In this document: piece after piece, positions 26,218 through 35,770 of the stretch | Layout of the letters: each line of letters begins with the position of its first letter | How positions within the stretch are numbered: the first letter of the stretch is position 1 | From: Agromyces archimandritae | Lineage (GTDB): Bacteria; Actinomycetota; Actinomycetes; Actinomycetales; Microbacteriaceae | NCBI RefSeq assembly: GCF_018024495.1 | Contig: NZ_CP071696.1 | Location: forward strand, 3,162,001 to 3,226,000 | Length of the DNA stretch: 64,000 nucleotides | Direction of reading: 5' to 3' | Translations under genes and position numbers: made by a program | The notes under the pieces: model-generated | What the model saw: only the letters and a program-made list of their open reading frames with translations | Databases searched by the model: none | Told to the model about the DNA's origin: nothing

Positions 26218-26541
26218 ATGGATGAGGACGAGTTCGAGGACTACGACCGCGAGGTCGAGCTGGCCCTGTACCGCGAGTACCGCGACATCGTGTCGCAGTT
26301 CAAATACGTCGTCGAGACGGAACGGCGCTTCTACCTCGCGAACGAGGTGGAGCTCGTGCGGCAGGATGCGGAGCACGATTTCTACTTCGAGATCACGATG
26401 CGCGACGTGTGGGTGTGGGATGTGTACCGCTCCGATCGCTTCGTGAAGTCGGTGCGGGTGCTGACGTTCAAGGACGTCAACGTCGAAGAGCTCGCCGCCC
26501 GCGACTTCGAACTGCCGAAGGAACTCGCGCTCGACGAATAG
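26218..26541 (+). CDS. DUF2469 family protein
   Basis: This 107-residue acidic protein is conserved across actinobacteria next to rnhB and yraN. It begins MDEDEFEDYDREVELALYRE and continues FKYVVETERRFYLANEVEL and FYFEITMRDVWVWDVYR. It has no known catalytic motif and no signal or membrane segment, and its function is unknown. Its strict place between rnhB and yraN in this phylum suggests a link to nucleic acid metabolism, but that rests on neighbourhood only. Start chosen by the adjacent -10 element. Confidence 0.92.
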   Translation: MDEDEFEDYDREVELALYREYRDIVSQFKYVVETERRFYLANEVELVRQDAEHDFYFEITMRDVWVWDVYRSDRFVKSVRVLTFKDVNVEELAARDFELPKELALDE

Positions 26542-26652
26542 TCGGCGCCTCTCCTCCACAGCCCCCTCCGCCGGGGCCGGTTCCCACGGATTCCCCGGAT
26601 CGGCCGTGCACGGCCCCGCCCCGGCGTCACGCTGGTCGCGGAGGTGGTGCGA

Positions 26653-27009
26653 ATGGCGCACAAAGACGAACTCGGCCGGCACGGCGAAGAACTCGCGGTC
26701 AGGCATCTGACGGCCGCGGGCCTGACGATCCTGGACCGCAACTGGCGGTGCCGGATCGGCGAGCTGGACATCGTCGCGATGGATGCCGGTGAGACGGTCT
26801 TCGTCGAGGTGAAGACGAGATCGGGGGCCGGCTACGGCCATCCGTTCGACGCGATCACACCGGTGAAGCTCGCCCGCATCCGCCGGCTGGCGTCGGCGTG
26901 GTGCGAAGCGCGCGAGCATGCGACGAGACGCCGACGGGTGGATGCGATCGCGGTGACGGCCCCGCCCGGCCGACCGGCGACCATCGAGCACCTGCGGGGC
27001 GTGAGCTGA
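26653..27009 (+). CDS. yraN: UPF0102/YraN family endonuclease-like protein
   Basis: This 118-residue protein has the restriction-endonuclease-like fold of the UPF0102 family: LGRHGEELAVRHLTAAG, ILDRNWRCRIGELDIVAMD and VFVEVKTRSG. The last block carries the E-x-K of the PD-(D/E)xK core. Biochemical function is not settled; a role in recombination or DNA processing is suggested by its company with yifB and dprA. ATG 26653 has GGAGGT 7 nt upstream; GTG 26644 would fall inside that site. The stop shares one base with the yifB start. Confidence 0.94.
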   Translation: MAHKDELGRHGEELAVRHLTAAGLTILDRNWRCRIGELDIVAMDAGETVFVEVKTRSGAGYGHPFDAITPVKLARIRRLASAWCEAREHATRRRRVDAIAVTAPPGRPATIEHLRGVS

Positions 27010-28568
27010 TGGGCGTGGTCCGCACCGCGAGCATCGGGCTCGTCGGCCTCGAGGGCACGGTCGTCGAGATCGAGGCGGATCTCTCCGCGAATCTCCCCGC
27101 GCTCGTCATCATCGGCCTGCCCGACGCCTCGCTCGCCGAGGCGCGCGAGCGGGTCCGCTCGGCGGCCGTGAACGCCGGGTGCGCGCTGCCGAACCGCCGC
27201 CTCACGGTCAACCTCTCGCCGGCGTCGCTGCCGAAGCACGGGTCGGGCTTCGACCTGGCCATCGCCGTGGCCTGCCTGGCGGCGGCCGGCGCAATCGAGC
27301 CCGCCTCGATCGAGGGGGTCGTCCACCTCGGCGAACTGGGGCTCGACGGGCGGCTGCGCCCGATCGACGGGGTGCTGCCCGCGGTGCTCGCGGCGATGCG
27401 CGCCGGGTTCCGGGCGGTGATGGTGCCGACGGCGAACCTCGCCGAGGCCGAGCTCGTCCCCGGAATCCGCGCGATCGGCGTCGCCTCGCTCCGCGACGCC
27501 CTCATCCACCACGGCGGCACGCTGGAGCCGGTGCCGGTCGAGCCCGTCGCCCTCGCCGCGAAACCCGGCGCCGGCACGGATGCCCCCGAGCCGGAGCTCG
27601 CCGAGGTCATCGGCAACGTCGAGGCCGTCGATGCGTTGCTCACGGCCGCTGCCGGCGGTCACCACCTGTACCTGCTCGGCCCGCCCGGCGCAGGCAAGAC
27701 GATGCTTGCCTCCCGCCTGCCCGGCCTGCTGCCCGACCTCGGCGACGACGCGGCGCTCGAGGCCGCCTCGCTCGCCTCGCTCGCCGGCCGCCCTCCCGTC
27801 GGCGGGCTCGGCCGCCGACCGCCCTACGAGGCGCCGCACCATACGGCGACCGCGGCATCCATCGTCGGCGGCGGCAGCCGCGTCATCCGGCCCGGCGCCG
27901 CCGCACGCGCCTCGCACGGGGTGCTCTTCCTCGACGAGGCGCCCGAGTTCCCCGCATCGGTGCTCGATGTGCTCCGGCAACCGCTCGAATCCGGGGTCAT
28001 CACCATCCACCGTTCGAACGCGGTCGCGAGCTTTCCGGCATCGTTCCAGCTCGTCATCGCCGCCAACCCCTGCCCGTGCGGCGGCTGGGGCTCGAAGGCG
28101 CCCGGCGAGCTCGTCGACGCCTGCGTGTGCCCGTCGGCGGCGCGCAGGCGATACCTGGGGCGGATCTCCGGGCCGCTGATGGATCGCGTCGACCTGCGCC
28201 TGTGGGTGCCGCGCGTGACCCCGGCGCAGCTGCGCATGTCCGCCGCAGGGGGCGCGCTGACGACCGAGGCCGCACGGGCCCGCGTGGTCGCCGCCCGAGG
28301 CGCCGCCGCCGAGAGACTGGCCGGCACCCCATGGAGCCGCAACGCCGAGGTGCCGGGCGCCTGGATCCGGGGCGAGGGCGGCCTCCACCCCGGCGGGCGG
28401 GCGACCGCCGCCCTAGACCGCGCGCTCGAACGCGGCTCCGTCACGATGCGCGGCTACGACCGCACCCTGAAGGTCGCCTGGACCCTCGCCGATCTGGCCG
28501 GCCTCGCCGTGCCCGGCGTCGACGAGATCGGGCAGGCGCTGTACTACCGAGAAGGACTCCCGACATGA
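27009..28568 (+). CDS. YifB/ComM-family Mg-chelatase-like AAA+ ATPase
   Basis: This 519-residue protein has an N-terminal Lon-protease-like domain (about 1-165), an AAA+ module with Walker A GPPGAGKT at 224-231 and Walker B-type VLFLDEAPEF, and a C-terminal chelatase-like lid. A CPCG...CVC cysteine cluster (NPCPCGGWG to ACVCPSA) lies between. In competent bacteria ComM is a branch-migration helicase that extends integrated DNA. It overlaps yraN by 1 nt and dprA by 4 nt, so the three genes form a competence/recombination-type operon. Confidence 0.95.
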   Translation: MGVVRTASIGLVGLEGTVVEIEADLSANLPALVIIGLPDASLAEARERVRSAAVNAGCALPNRRLTVNLSPASLPKHGSGFDLAIAVACLAAAGAIEPASIEGVVHLGELGLDGRLRPIDGVLPAVLAAMRAGFRAVMVPTANLAEAELVPGIRAIGVASLRDALIHHGGTLEPVPVEPVALAAKPGAGTDAPEPELAEVIGNVEAVDALLTAAAGGHHLYLLGPPGAGKTMLASRLPGLLPDLGDDAALEAASLASLAGRPPVGGLGRRPPYEAPHHTATAASIVGGGSRVIRPGAAARASHGVLFLDEAPEFPASVLDVLRQPLESGVITIHRSNAVASFPASFQLVIAANPCPCGGWGSKAPGELVDACVCPSAARRRYLGRISGPLMDRVDLRLWVPRVTPAQLRMSAAGGALTTEAARARVVAARGAAAERLAGTPWSRNAEVPGAWIRGEGGLHPGGRATAALDRALERGSVTMRGYDRTLKVAWTLADLAGLAVPGVDEIGQALYYREGLPT

Positions 28569-29842
28569 CCGAGACCATTCCCGCCGCGACCGTCGGAGCA
28601 TCCGGCCCGCTGAGTCCGGCTGCGCTCCACGGCGAGCTCGGCGCGGTGCGCCGCGGACTCCGGGCGACCGACGACGAGGAACTCCTCGCCCGAGTCGTGC
28701 TCGCGGCGCTCGCCGAACCCGGCGACGGTGTGGCCGGCCGCCTCGCGGCCGCACTGGGGCACGCGCGCCTCGCAGCCCTCCTCCGCGCCGGGACCGGGGC
28801 GGCGGCCCTCCACGAGGCGGCGGTCGCCGCAGGCGAGACGCTCGCCGCCCGGCAGCTCGGCCAGGCGATGGACCGCTGGCGGCCGCGCATGGATGCCGCC
28901 CGGATCGCGCTCGGGGTGCGCCGGGCGGCGGCGATCGGCGCACGCCTGCTCGTCCCCGGCGACGAGGCCTGGCCTTCCGGGCTCGACGACCTCGGCGAAC
29001 ACGCACCGCATCTGCTCTGGGTGCGCGGCGATCCGGGGGCGCTTCGCACTCCGGGCGTCGCCCTCGTCGGCGCCCGCGCCGCCACCGGCTACGGGCAGGG
29101 GGTCGCGATCGAGCTGGCCGCAGGGCTCGCCGATCGCGGCATGGGCGTCGTCTCGGGCGGTGCCTACGGCATCGACGGCGCGGCGCACCGTTCGGCGCTC
29201 GCGAGCGGCGGCACGACGGTCGCGTACCTCGCCGGAGGCATCGACCGGCTGTATCCGGCCGGCCATGAGGAGCTGCTGCGGTCGATCATCGAGCGCGGCG
29301 CGGTCGCCTCCGAGGTGCCGCCCGGCTCGGCCCCGACGAAATGGCGCTTCCTGCAGCGGAACCGGTGCATAGCCGCTGCGAGCGCCGCGACCGTCGTCGT
29401 CGAGGCCGGGTTGCGCTCGGGGTCGCTGAACACCGCCGCCCATGCGGCGACCCTCGGCAGGCCGCTCGGGGCGGTGCCCGGCCCGGTCACGAGCCCGGCG
29501 TCTGCCGGATGCCACCGGCTGCTCCGCGAGTTCGACGCGGTGTGCATCGTCGACGCGGGCCAGGCCGGCGAGCTCGCCGGCATCGAGCCCGGCGAGCTCG
29601 ATCGCCCCGCAGCATCCACCGCTGCCGCATCGCCCGCGCCTCCGCAACCCGCCCGGGCCGGCTCGACGGAGGTGCGCGTCCGCGACGCCCTGAGCCGCCG
29701 TACCGCGCGCAGCGTCGGCGAGATCGCGGCCCGAAGCGGGCTCTCGACGGCGGAGGTCATGGGCGTCCTCGGTCGCCTCGACCTGGAAGGGGCGGCCTCA
29801 CGGCGGCCCGAGGGGTGGGTCGCCGTACGCGCCGCCGGCTGA
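28565..29842 (+). CDS. dprA: DNA-processing protein DprA
   Basis: This 425-residue DprA protects incoming single-stranded DNA and loads RecA. The Rossmann core shows [62 protein letters not shown] and [12 protein letters not shown], all in family order. A C-terminal winged-helix-like segment ([21 protein letters not shown]) closes the protein. An unusually long N-terminal helical part (about 1-120) precedes the core. The ATG overlaps the yifB stop by 4 nt. No other competence genes lie in the window. Confidence 0.96.
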   Translation: MTETIPAATVGASGPLSPAALHGELGAVRRGLRATDDEELLARVVLAALAEPGDGVAGRLAAALGHARLAALLRAGTGAAALHEAAVAAGETLAARQLGQAMDRWRPRMDAARIALGVRRAAAIGARLLVPGDEAWPSGLDDLGEHAPHLLWVRGDPGALRTPGVALVGARAATGYGQGVAIELAAGLADRGMGVVSGGAYGIDGAAHRSALASGGTTVAYLAGGIDRLYPAGHEELLRSIIERGAVASEVPPGSAPTKWRFLQRNRCIAAASAATVVVEAGLRSGSLNTAAHAATLGRPLGAVPGPVTSPASAGCHRLLREFDAVCIVDAGQAGELAGIEPGELDRPAASTAAASPAPPQPARAGSTEVRVRDALSRRTARSVGEIAARSGLSTAEVMGVLGRLDLEGAASRRPEGWVAVRAAG

Positions 29843-29896
29843 CCGGGCCGCGTCGGCGGCCCTCCCTATGCTGGGGGCATCCCGCAAGGAGGTCCC

Positions 29897-30802
29897 ATGC
29901 CCGGCATCCGGCTCGGCCGCTACCCGGCGGCCCGCCACACCCTCGTCCACCTGAGCGACACGCATTTCCTGGCCGGCGGCGCTCCGCTGTCCGGCACGGT
30001 CGATACCGAGTCCTCCCTCGACCGGGCGGTGCGGCAGCTCGAGCGGCTCGCCGGCGGCGTCGACGCGATCGTCGTCACCGGCGATGTGACCGATCTCGGC
30101 GAGCCCGACGCCTACCGGCGCGTGCGGGCCCGGCTCGAGCCGCTCGCCGGGCGGCTGGGCGCACGGATCGTGTGGGTCATGGGCAACCACGACGAACGCG
30201 GGGCGTTCCGGGCCGGTCTCCTCGACGGGCCGGCCGTCGACGACCCGGTCGACACGGTCGCCGACGTCGACGGACTCCGCATCGTGGCCCTCGACTCGAC
30301 CGTGCCCGGCTACCACCACGGCGAACTCTCCGACGATCGTCTCGCGTGGCTGGACGAGGTGCTCACCGAGCCGGCACCGTCCGGCACGGTCATCGCCATG
30401 CATCACGCCCCGCTGCCGACGCCGCTCGGCATCATGGACATCCTGGAGCTGCGCGATCAGGACGCCTTCGCCGAGGTCGTCCGCGGGCGCGATGTGCGGG
30501 CGATCCTCGGCGGTCACCTGCACTACGCGACGAACGGGACCTTCGCCGGCATCCCCGTCGCCGTGGCCGGCGCCGTCAGCTACACGATGGACCTCTCGGC
30601 CCCGCCGCGCGAGCTGCGCGGCATCGACGGCGGCCGGAGCCTGAACCTCGTCCACCTCTTCGAAGAGGAGGTCGTCACCTCCGTCGTGCCGATCACCGAG
30701 GCGCGCGAGGTCGCCTCCTTCTCTGCCGAGGTGCTCGCCCGCCTCGAGGCGATGACGCCGGAGGAGCGGCTCGAGGCCTTCTCTCGGAAACCGGCGGGCT
30801 GA
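29897..30802 (+). CDS. Calcineurin-like metallophosphoesterase (CpdA-like)
   Basis: This 301-residue dimetal phosphodiesterase carries all family motifs: HLSDTH (D-x-H), [10 protein letters not shown] (GDxxD), VMGNHDER (GNHD), the His of MHHAPLP and [10 protein letters not shown] (GHxH). It is closest to the cyclic-nucleotide phosphodiesterase CpdA/Icc group (class III), but the substrate is not certain. There is no signal peptide, so it acts in the cytoplasm. AAGGAGG lies 7 nt before the ATG, and a TATGCT -10 candidate is at 29868-29873. The stop shares a base with the xerC start. Confidence 0.92.
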   Translation: MPGIRLGRYPAARHTLVHLSDTHFLAGGAPLSGTVDTESSLDRAVRQLERLAGGVDAIVVTGDVTDLGEPDAYRRVRARLEPLAGRLGARIVWVMGNHDERGAFRAGLLDGPAVDDPVDTVADVDGLRIVALDSTVPGYHHGELSDDRLAWLDEVLTEPAPSGTVIAMHHAPLPTPLGIMDILELRDQDAFAEVVRGRDVRAILGGHLHYATNGTFAGIPVAVAGAVSYTMDLSAPPRELRGIDGGRSLNLVHLFEEEVVTSVVPITEAREVASFSAEVLARLEAMTPEERLEAFSRKPAG

Positions 30803-31728
30803 TGCGGCTGGATGCGGCCATCGCCGGCTACCTCGAGGCGGTCCGGCTGGAGCGAGGCGCCTCGCCGAACACGGTGAGGGCATACCGTTCCGACCTCGAG
30901 CAGCTGGCCGGCTTCGCCGCCGCCCGCGGGGTGGACGAGCTCGCCGGGCTCGATCTCGCGCTGCTCAGGGACTGGCTCTTCGAGGCGGATGCGCGCGGGC
31001 TTTCGCGGGCCTCGATCGCGAGGCGTTCGGCGGCGGCGCGGGGCCTGACGTCCTGGGCGGAGCGGCGCGAACTCGCCCGGACGGATGCCGGGGCCCGCCT
31101 GCGAGCGCCGAAGGCCCACCGCTCGTTGCCGCGGGTGCTCCGCGGCGACGACGTCGAGCGCATCCTCCGCGGCCTCGGCGAGCGGGCCGCCGGCGGAGAG
31201 CCGGTCGCCGTCCGCGATCGGGCGATCGTGGAACTGCTCTATGCGGCCGCGCTGCGCGTCTCGGAGCTCACCGGCCTCGACCTGGGCGGCGTCGACCGCT
31301 CCGCGCGAACGGTCCGCGTGCTCGGCAAGGGCGGCAAGGAACGCGTCGTGCCCTACGGGGCGCCGGCCGAGCGGGCCCTCGGCCGGTGGATCGACGAGGC
31401 TCGCCCGGCGATGCTCGCCGCGGCCGGCGCTGCGGCATCCGCCCGCGCGCAGCCGGCGCTCTTCCTCGGGGTGCGCGGCGGCCGCATCGACCCGCGGGTC
31501 GTCCGCCGCCTCGTCGGCGGTCTGCTCGCCGAAGCCCCCGGTTCCGGCCCCGACGGCCCGCACGCGTTCCGGCACAGCGCGGCGACCCACCTCCTCGACG
31601 GCGGCGCCGACCTGCGCAGCGTCCAGGAGTTCCTCGGCCACGCGAGCCTCGGCACCACACAGATCTACACGCACGTCTCGGCCGAGCGGCTGAAGGAGAG
31701 CTACCGGACGGCGCACCCTCGCGCGTGA
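30802..31728 (+). CDS. xerC: Tyrosine recombinase XerC
   Basis: This 308-residue site-specific recombinase resolves chromosome dimers at dif with XerD and FtsK. The N-terminal SAM-like core-binding domain ([22 protein letters not shown]) precedes a catalytic domain with Arg152 (RVSELTG), Lys176 (GKGGKER), His254 and Arg257 ([12 protein letters not shown]), His280 (LGHASLG) and the nucleophile Tyr289 (IYTHV). All catalytic residues are present. XerC is preferred to XerD because of the standard actinobacterial place between dprA and rpsB. Confidence 0.94.
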   Translation: MRLDAAIAGYLEAVRLERGASPNTVRAYRSDLEQLAGFAAARGVDELAGLDLALLRDWLFEADARGLSRASIARRSAAARGLTSWAERRELARTDAGARLRAPKAHRSLPRVLRGDDVERILRGLGERAAGGEPVAVRDRAIVELLYAAALRVSELTGLDLGGVDRSARTVRVLGKGGKERVVPYGAPAERALGRWIDEARPAMLAAAGAAASARAQPALFLGVRGGRIDPRVVRRLVGGLLAEAPGSGPDGPHAFRHSAATHLLDGGADLRSVQEFLGHASLGTTQIYTHVSAERLKESYRTAHPRA

Positions 31729-31737
31729 GGCCGGCCG

Positions 31738-32268
31738 TCACGACGGGTCCTGCGGCAGCAGCACCGAGCGCGGAATGCCGCCGAGGAACCGCAGGGGAGA
31801 GACGTAGTCCCCGTCGACGCGCACGCCGAGGTGCACGCAGGAGCCGTCGCAGTGGCCGCCGTCTGCGACCACGCCGAGCGGCTGCCCGCGTCCGACGGCG
31901 GTTCCGGCCGGGAGCGCCGAGAGCACCGGCTCCATCGAGACGAGCACGCCGTCGCCGGTGTCGACGGTGACGACGGCTCGGTCGACGACCGTGCCGGCGA
32001 AGCTCACCACGCCGTCGGCGGGGGAGCGGATGCCGTCGCCCGGCGCCGAGGCGAGGTCGACGCCGCGGTGCCCGGCCGCGTAGCGGGTCTCGGGCGCACG
32101 GTACGGGGCGACGATGCGGACGGGCGTGATGGGCCAGATCCAGTCGCCGGCCGCGTCGACCGCGGGCGCGCCGAGCGGCACGGCGTGCGCCGGGGACGGA
32201 ACGGCGAGCACAAGCAGGGCGGCGAGAGGAGCGGATGCGATCAGTCGGCGGATGCGCGTGGGGGGCAT
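31738..32268 (-). CDS. Secreted M23 (LytM-like) peptidase-fold protein
   Basis: This 176-residue protein has a signal peptide (IASAPLAALLVLAVPSPAHA) followed by one LytM domain. The first zinc-ligand motif is AGHRGVDLA (H-x3-D). GDGIRSPADGVV and VGRGQPLGVV follow. The last motif reads CVHLGVRVDG, so the second His of the usual H-x-H is Gly; hydrolytic activity is doubtful and a structural or regulatory role is possible. ATG 32268 is chosen as the closest start before the signal peptide; ATG 32301 would add 11 residues. It is divergent from rpsB. Confidence 0.85.
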   Translation of the reverse strand: MPPTRIRRLIASAPLAALLVLAVPSPAHAVPLGAPAVDAAGDWIWPITPVRIVAPYRAPETRYAAGHRGVDLASAPGDGIRSPADGVVSFAGTVVDRAVVTVDTGDGVLVSMEPVLSALPAGTAVGRGQPLGVVADGGHCDGSCVHLGVRVDGDYVSPLRFLGGIPRSVLLPQDPS

Positions 32269-32368
32269 GCGGGCCAGTCTGCGACGGGTCCGGCGGTCCA
32301 TGCGCCGATTCCGAGGATCGGTGGATCCGGCGGGCTCGGCGGGCGCCTGTGGAGGAGGGGCCGTCTGA

Positions 32369-32401
32369 TAGCATTGACCCTGCATCACGGTCTCCGTGGT
32401 G
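32369..32401 (+). promoter_or_regulatory. rpsB -10 element and 5' leader hairpin
   Basis: TAGCAT (32369-32374) predicts transcription from about 32381. The first bases of that transcript form a hairpin, 32383-32401, with CACGG-TCT-CCGTG at its core and three more pairs outside (one G-T). A second short inverted repeat (CCGACC, GGTCGG) follows near 32439. The whole leader is about 145 nt, long enough for S2 feedback control, which is inferred. Confidence 0.45.
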
Positions 32402-32525
32402 ACTTCGCGCGCCATTCCGGCATCCCGCATCCCATCGGTCCGACCTCGGTCGGGGCGGATGCGCGCCCGGCGCCAGGGCCCGGCCGACCGGCACGGGCGA
32501 CAACCGAGAAATAAGGAGAACGGCC

Positions 32526-33461
32526 ATGGCCGTCGTCACCATCCGCCAGCTGCTCGACAGCGGCGTGCACTTCGGGCACCAGACCCGACGCTGGAACCCG
32601 AAGATGAAGCGCTTCATCTTCACCGAGCGCTCCGGCATCTACATCATCGACCTGCAGCAGTCGCTCGCCTACATCGACAAGGCGTACGACTTCGTCAAGG
32701 AGACGGTCGCCCACGGCGGCACCATCCTCTTCGTCGGCACCAAGAAGCAGGCGCAGGAGTCCATCGCCGAGCAGGCGACCCGCGTGGGCCAGCCCTTCGT
32801 GAACCAGCGCTGGCTCGGCGGTCTGCTCACCAACTTCTCGACGGTCTCCAAGCGCCTCGCGCGCATGAAGGAGCTCGAGGAGCTCGACTTCGAGGGCACC
32901 ACGAGCGGCTTCACGAAGAAGGAACTCCTCATCAAGAAGCGCGAGCTCGACAAGCTGCACAAGTCGCTCGGCGGCATCCGCAACCTGTCGAAGACGCCGT
33001 CGGCGCTCTGGGTGGTCGACACCAAGAAGGAGCACCTCGCGATCGACGAGGCCAAGAAGCTCGGCATCCCGGTCATCGCGATCCTCGACACCAACTGCGA
33101 CCCCGACGAGGTCCAGTACCCGATCCCGGGCAACGACGACGCTATCCGCTCGGTGAGCCTGCTCACCCGCATCGTCGCCGACGCCGCCGCCGAGGGCCTC
33201 ATCGAGCGTCACCAGAAGCCCGAGGCCGAGGGCAACGTCTCCGCCGTCGAGCCGCTCGCCGAGTGGGAGCAGGAGCTCCTCGCCGCCGGCTCCGAGACCA
33301 CCCCGGCCGGTGCCACCGCCGAGACCGAGAAGGTCGCCGAGACCGAGGCCGAGGCCTCCGCCGAGGCCGCCGAGGTCGTGGACGAGGCCGCCGAGACCAC
33401 CGAGGCGACCGAGTCCGAGGCGGATGCCGAGGGCGCCGCCGAGGCCGCCTCCGCCGAGTAA
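32526..33461 (+). CDS. rpsB: 30S ribosomal protein S2
   Basis: This 311-residue S2 matches the family from [21 protein letters not shown] through [40 protein letters not shown] and [24 protein letters not shown]. After about residue 240 comes a tail of alternating Glu, Ala, Thr and Val rich in acidic residues, some 60 residues beyond the E. coli end. AAGGAGA lies 7 nt upstream of the ATG. tsf follows after 35 nt, and the pair ends at a strong terminator. Confidence 0.99.
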   Translation: MAVVTIRQLLDSGVHFGHQTRRWNPKMKRFIFTERSGIYIIDLQQSLAYIDKAYDFVKETVAHGGTILFVGTKKQAQESIAEQATRVGQPFVNQRWLGGLLTNFSTVSKRLARMKELEELDFEGTTSGFTKKELLIKKRELDKLHKSLGGIRNLSKTPSALWVVDTKKEHLAIDEAKKLGIPVIAILDTNCDPDEVQYPIPGNDDAIRSVSLLTRIVADAAAEGLIERHQKPEAEGNVSAVEPLAEWEQELLAAGSETTPAGATAETEKVAETEAEASAEAAEVVDEAAETTEATESEADAEGAAEAASAE

Positions 33462-33496
33462 TCCGCTTCGACTCCACACAGAAGGAGACTGCCGTT

Positions 33497-34321
33497 ATGG
33501 CAATCAGCATCGCCGACATCAAGGCCCTGCGCGAGCAGCTCGGCACGGGCATGGTCGACACCAAGAAGGCGCTCGAGGAGGCCGGGGGCGACCTCGAGAA
33601 GGCCACCGAGATCCTCCGCCTGAAGGGCGCGAAGGGCAACGCGAAGCGTGCCGACCGCTCCACCAGCGAGGGCCTCGTGGCCGCCAAGGCCTCTCCGGCC
33701 GGCTACACGATGATCCAGCTCGCCTGCGAGACGGACTTCGTCGCGAAGAACGAGAAGTTCGTCGCCCTCTCCGAGAAGGTCCTCGACGCGGTCGCCGCCG
33801 CCGGCGCGACCGACGTCGCTTCGGCGCTCGCCGCCCCGGCCGACGGCAAGACCGTCGGCGAGGTCATCGACGAGCAGGCCGCGACCCTCGGCGAGAAGGT
33901 CGAGCTCGCGAAGGTCGTCACCCTCTCCGGCGACGACTTCGCGGTCTACCTGCACAAGACGTCGAAGGACCTGCCCCCGCAGATCGGCGTCGTCGTGGCC
34001 TACTCGGGCACCGACGCCGACACGGCCCGCGCGATCGCGCAGCACATCGCGATGTTCGACCCGCAGTACATCTCCCGCGACGAGGTCCCCGCCGACATCG
34101 TCGAGAAGGAGCGCGAGATCGTCACCGAGATCAGCCGCAACGAGGGCAAGCCCGAAGCGGCGCTGCCGAAGATCGTCGAGGGTCGCCTCACGTCGTTCTT
34201 CAAGCAGGTCGCCCTGCTCGAGCAGGACTACGCGCGCGACAACAAGCAGCAGGTCAAGAAGGTGCTCGAGGATGCCGGTCTGACCGTCACCTCGTTCGCC
34301 CGCTTCAAGGCCACGGCCTAG
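33497..34321 (+). CDS. tsf: Elongation factor Ts
   Basis: This 274-residue nucleotide exchange factor regenerates EF-Tu-GTP. The N-terminal UBA-like domain reads ADIKALREQLGTGMVDTKKAL, followed by the TDFVAKN signature (CETDFVAKNEKF) that reaches the EF-Tu Mg site, then HIAMFDPQYISRDEVP and the coiled-coil and C-terminal module QVKKVLEDAGLTVTSFARF. AGAAGGAGA lies upstream of the ATG. The rpsB-tsf transcript ends at the hairpin 9 nt downstream. Confidence 0.99.
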   Translation: MAISIADIKALREQLGTGMVDTKKALEEAGGDLEKATEILRLKGAKGNAKRADRSTSEGLVAAKASPAGYTMIQLACETDFVAKNEKFVALSEKVLDAVAAAGATDVASALAAPADGKTVGEVIDEQAATLGEKVELAKVVTLSGDDFAVYLHKTSKDLPPQIGVVVAYSGTDADTARAIAQHIAMFDPQYISRDEVPADIVEKEREIVTEISRNEGKPEAALPKIVEGRLTSFFKQVALLEQDYARDNKQQVKKVLEDAGLTVTSFARFKATA

Positions 34322-34329
34322 CCGTATGG

Positions 34330-34364
34330 AAGGAGTCCGGATCCGATGGATCCGGACTCCTTTT
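34330..34364 (+). terminator. Intrinsic terminator of rpsB-tsf
   Basis: A perfect 15-bp stem (34330-34344 with 34348-34362) closes a 3-nt loop and runs into TTTT. It begins 9 nt after the tsf stop codon. Confidence 0.92.
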
Positions 34365-34401
34365 CTGTGCGCCGCGCAGCATCCGCGCAGGCGCGACCCA
34401 G

Positions 34402-34407
34402 TAGTTT
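34402..34407 (+). promoter_or_regulatory. Candidate -10 element of pyrH
   Basis: TAGTTT lies 8 nt before an ATG at 34416 and 32 nt before the preferred ATG at 34440. Transcription near 34414 would leave a 25-nt leader carrying GGAAGGA. Confidence 0.45.
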
Positions 34408-34439
34408 GAGACAGGATGCGAACCGGAAGGACCATCGGG

Positions 34440-35159
34440 ATGACGGAGACCAAGCGCCGCAGGGTGATGCTCAAGCTGTCGGGCGAAGCGTTCGGCGGCG
34501 GCCAGCTCGGCGTCAACCCGGACGTCGTGAGCGCGCTCGCCCGCGAGATCGCCGAAGCCGCGAAGTCGGTCGAGATCGCGATCGTCGTCGGCGGCGGCAA
34601 CTTCTTCCGCGGCGCCGAGCTCAGCCAGCGCGGCATGGACCGCGGCCGGGCCGACTACATGGGCATGCTCGGTACCGTGATGAACGCCCTGGCCCTGCAG
34701 GACTTCCTCGAGCAGGCCGGCGCGGCCACGCGCGTGCAGTCGGCGATCTCGATGACGCAGGTCGCCGAGCCGTACATCCCGCTGCGCGCCGAACGCCACC
34801 TCGAGAAGGGCCGCGTCGTCGTGTTCGGCGCCGGCGCCGGCCTCCCGTACTTCTCCACCGACACCGTGGCGGCCCAGCGGGCGCTCGAGATCGGCGCCGA
34901 TGTGGTGCTCGTGGCCAAGAACGGCGTCGACGGCGTCTACAGCGACGACCCGCGGGTCAATCCCGACGCGGTCAAGCTCGACCGCGTCAGCTACCAGGAG
35001 GCGCTCACGAAGGGCCTGAAGGTGGTCGACTCGACCGCCTTCAGCCTCTGCATGGACAACGGGATGCCCATGCAGGTCTTCGGCATGGAACCGGCCGGCA
35101 GCGTCACCCGGGCCATCCTCGGCGAGGCCATCGGCACCCTCGTCGTCAACGGCGGCTGA
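34440..35159 (+). CDS. pyrH: UMP kinase
   Basis: This 239-residue amino-acid-kinase-family enzyme phosphorylates UMP to UDP. It starts [20 protein letters not shown] and shows [50 protein letters not shown] and [20 protein letters not shown] 34440 is preferred because GGAAGGA lies 10 nt upstream and the protein then begins like its relatives; an in-frame ATG at 34416 sits 8 nt from the -10 element and cannot be excluded. Neighbours tsf, frr and cdsA are in the conserved order. Confidence 0.98.
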   Translation: MTETKRRRVMLKLSGEAFGGGQLGVNPDVVSALAREIAEAAKSVEIAIVVGGGNFFRGAELSQRGMDRGRADYMGMLGTVMNALALQDFLEQAGAATRVQSAISMTQVAEPYIPLRAERHLEKGRVVVFGAGAGLPYFSTDTVAAQRALEIGADVVLVAKNGVDGVYSDDPRVNPDAVKLDRVSYQEALTKGLKVVDSTAFSLCMDNGMPMQVFGMEPAGSVTRAILGEAIGTLVVNGG

Positions 35160-35170
35160 GCGCCGCACAC

Positions 35171-35176
35171 TAGACT
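35171..35176 (+). promoter_or_regulatory. Candidate -10 element of frr
   Basis: TAGACT lies in the pyrH-frr gap. Transcription from about 35183 would give a 25-nt leader with AGAGGAG 6 nt before the frr GTG. Confidence 0.5.
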
Positions 35177-35207
35177 GAGTGCCGGAATCGAGCCAGAGGA
35201 GTACGTC

Positions 35208-35762
35208 GTGATCGCGGATGTCTTGTCGGATGCCACCGCCCGCATGCAGAAGGCCGTGGAGGCCGCCAAGGACGACTTCGGGACGGTGCGCACCGGGCGG
35301 GCCAATCCGCAGCTCTTCCAGAAGCTCCTCGTCGACTACTACGGTTCGCCGACTCCGCTCAGCCAGCTCGCCTCCCTGCAGAACCCCGAAGCACGTACGC
35401 TCGTCGTGACGCCGTACGACAAGTCGGCCCTGCGCGACATCGAACAGGCGATCCGCGATATGCCGAACCTCGGGGCGAACCCGAACAACGACGGCAGCAT
35501 CATCCGCGTGACCCTTCCCGAGCTCACCGAGGAGCGACGCAAGGAGTACGTCAAGCTCGTCCGCTCGAAGGCCGAAGACGCACGCGTTTCGGTTCGCAAC
35601 GTCCGCCGCAAGGCCAAGGACGAGCTCGACGCCCTGAAGGGCGAGCTCGGCGACGACGAGGTCGCCAGGGGTGAGAAGGAGCTCGAGCAGATCACGAAGG
35701 CCAACGTCGAGGCGATCGACGACGCGCTGAAGCGCAAGGAAGCCGAACTCCTCGAGATCTGA
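35208..35762 (+). CDS. frr: Ribosome recycling factor
   Basis: This 184-residue factor splits the post-termination ribosome with EF-G. The family block [25 protein letters not shown] is near 24-48, with [46 protein letters not shown] and [12 protein letters not shown] following in order. The GTG start is set by AGAGGAG. cdsA follows after 8 nt and may share this transcript. Confidence 0.98.
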   Translation: MIADVLSDATARMQKAVEAAKDDFGTVRTGRANPQLFQKLLVDYYGSPTPLSQLASLQNPEARTLVVTPYDKSALRDIEQAIRDMPNLGANPNNDGSIIRVTLPELTEERRKEYVKLVRSKAEDARVSVRNVRRKAKDELDALKGELGDDEVARGEKELEQITKANVEAIDDALKRKEAELLEI

Positions 35763-35770
35763 GGTCGCAT

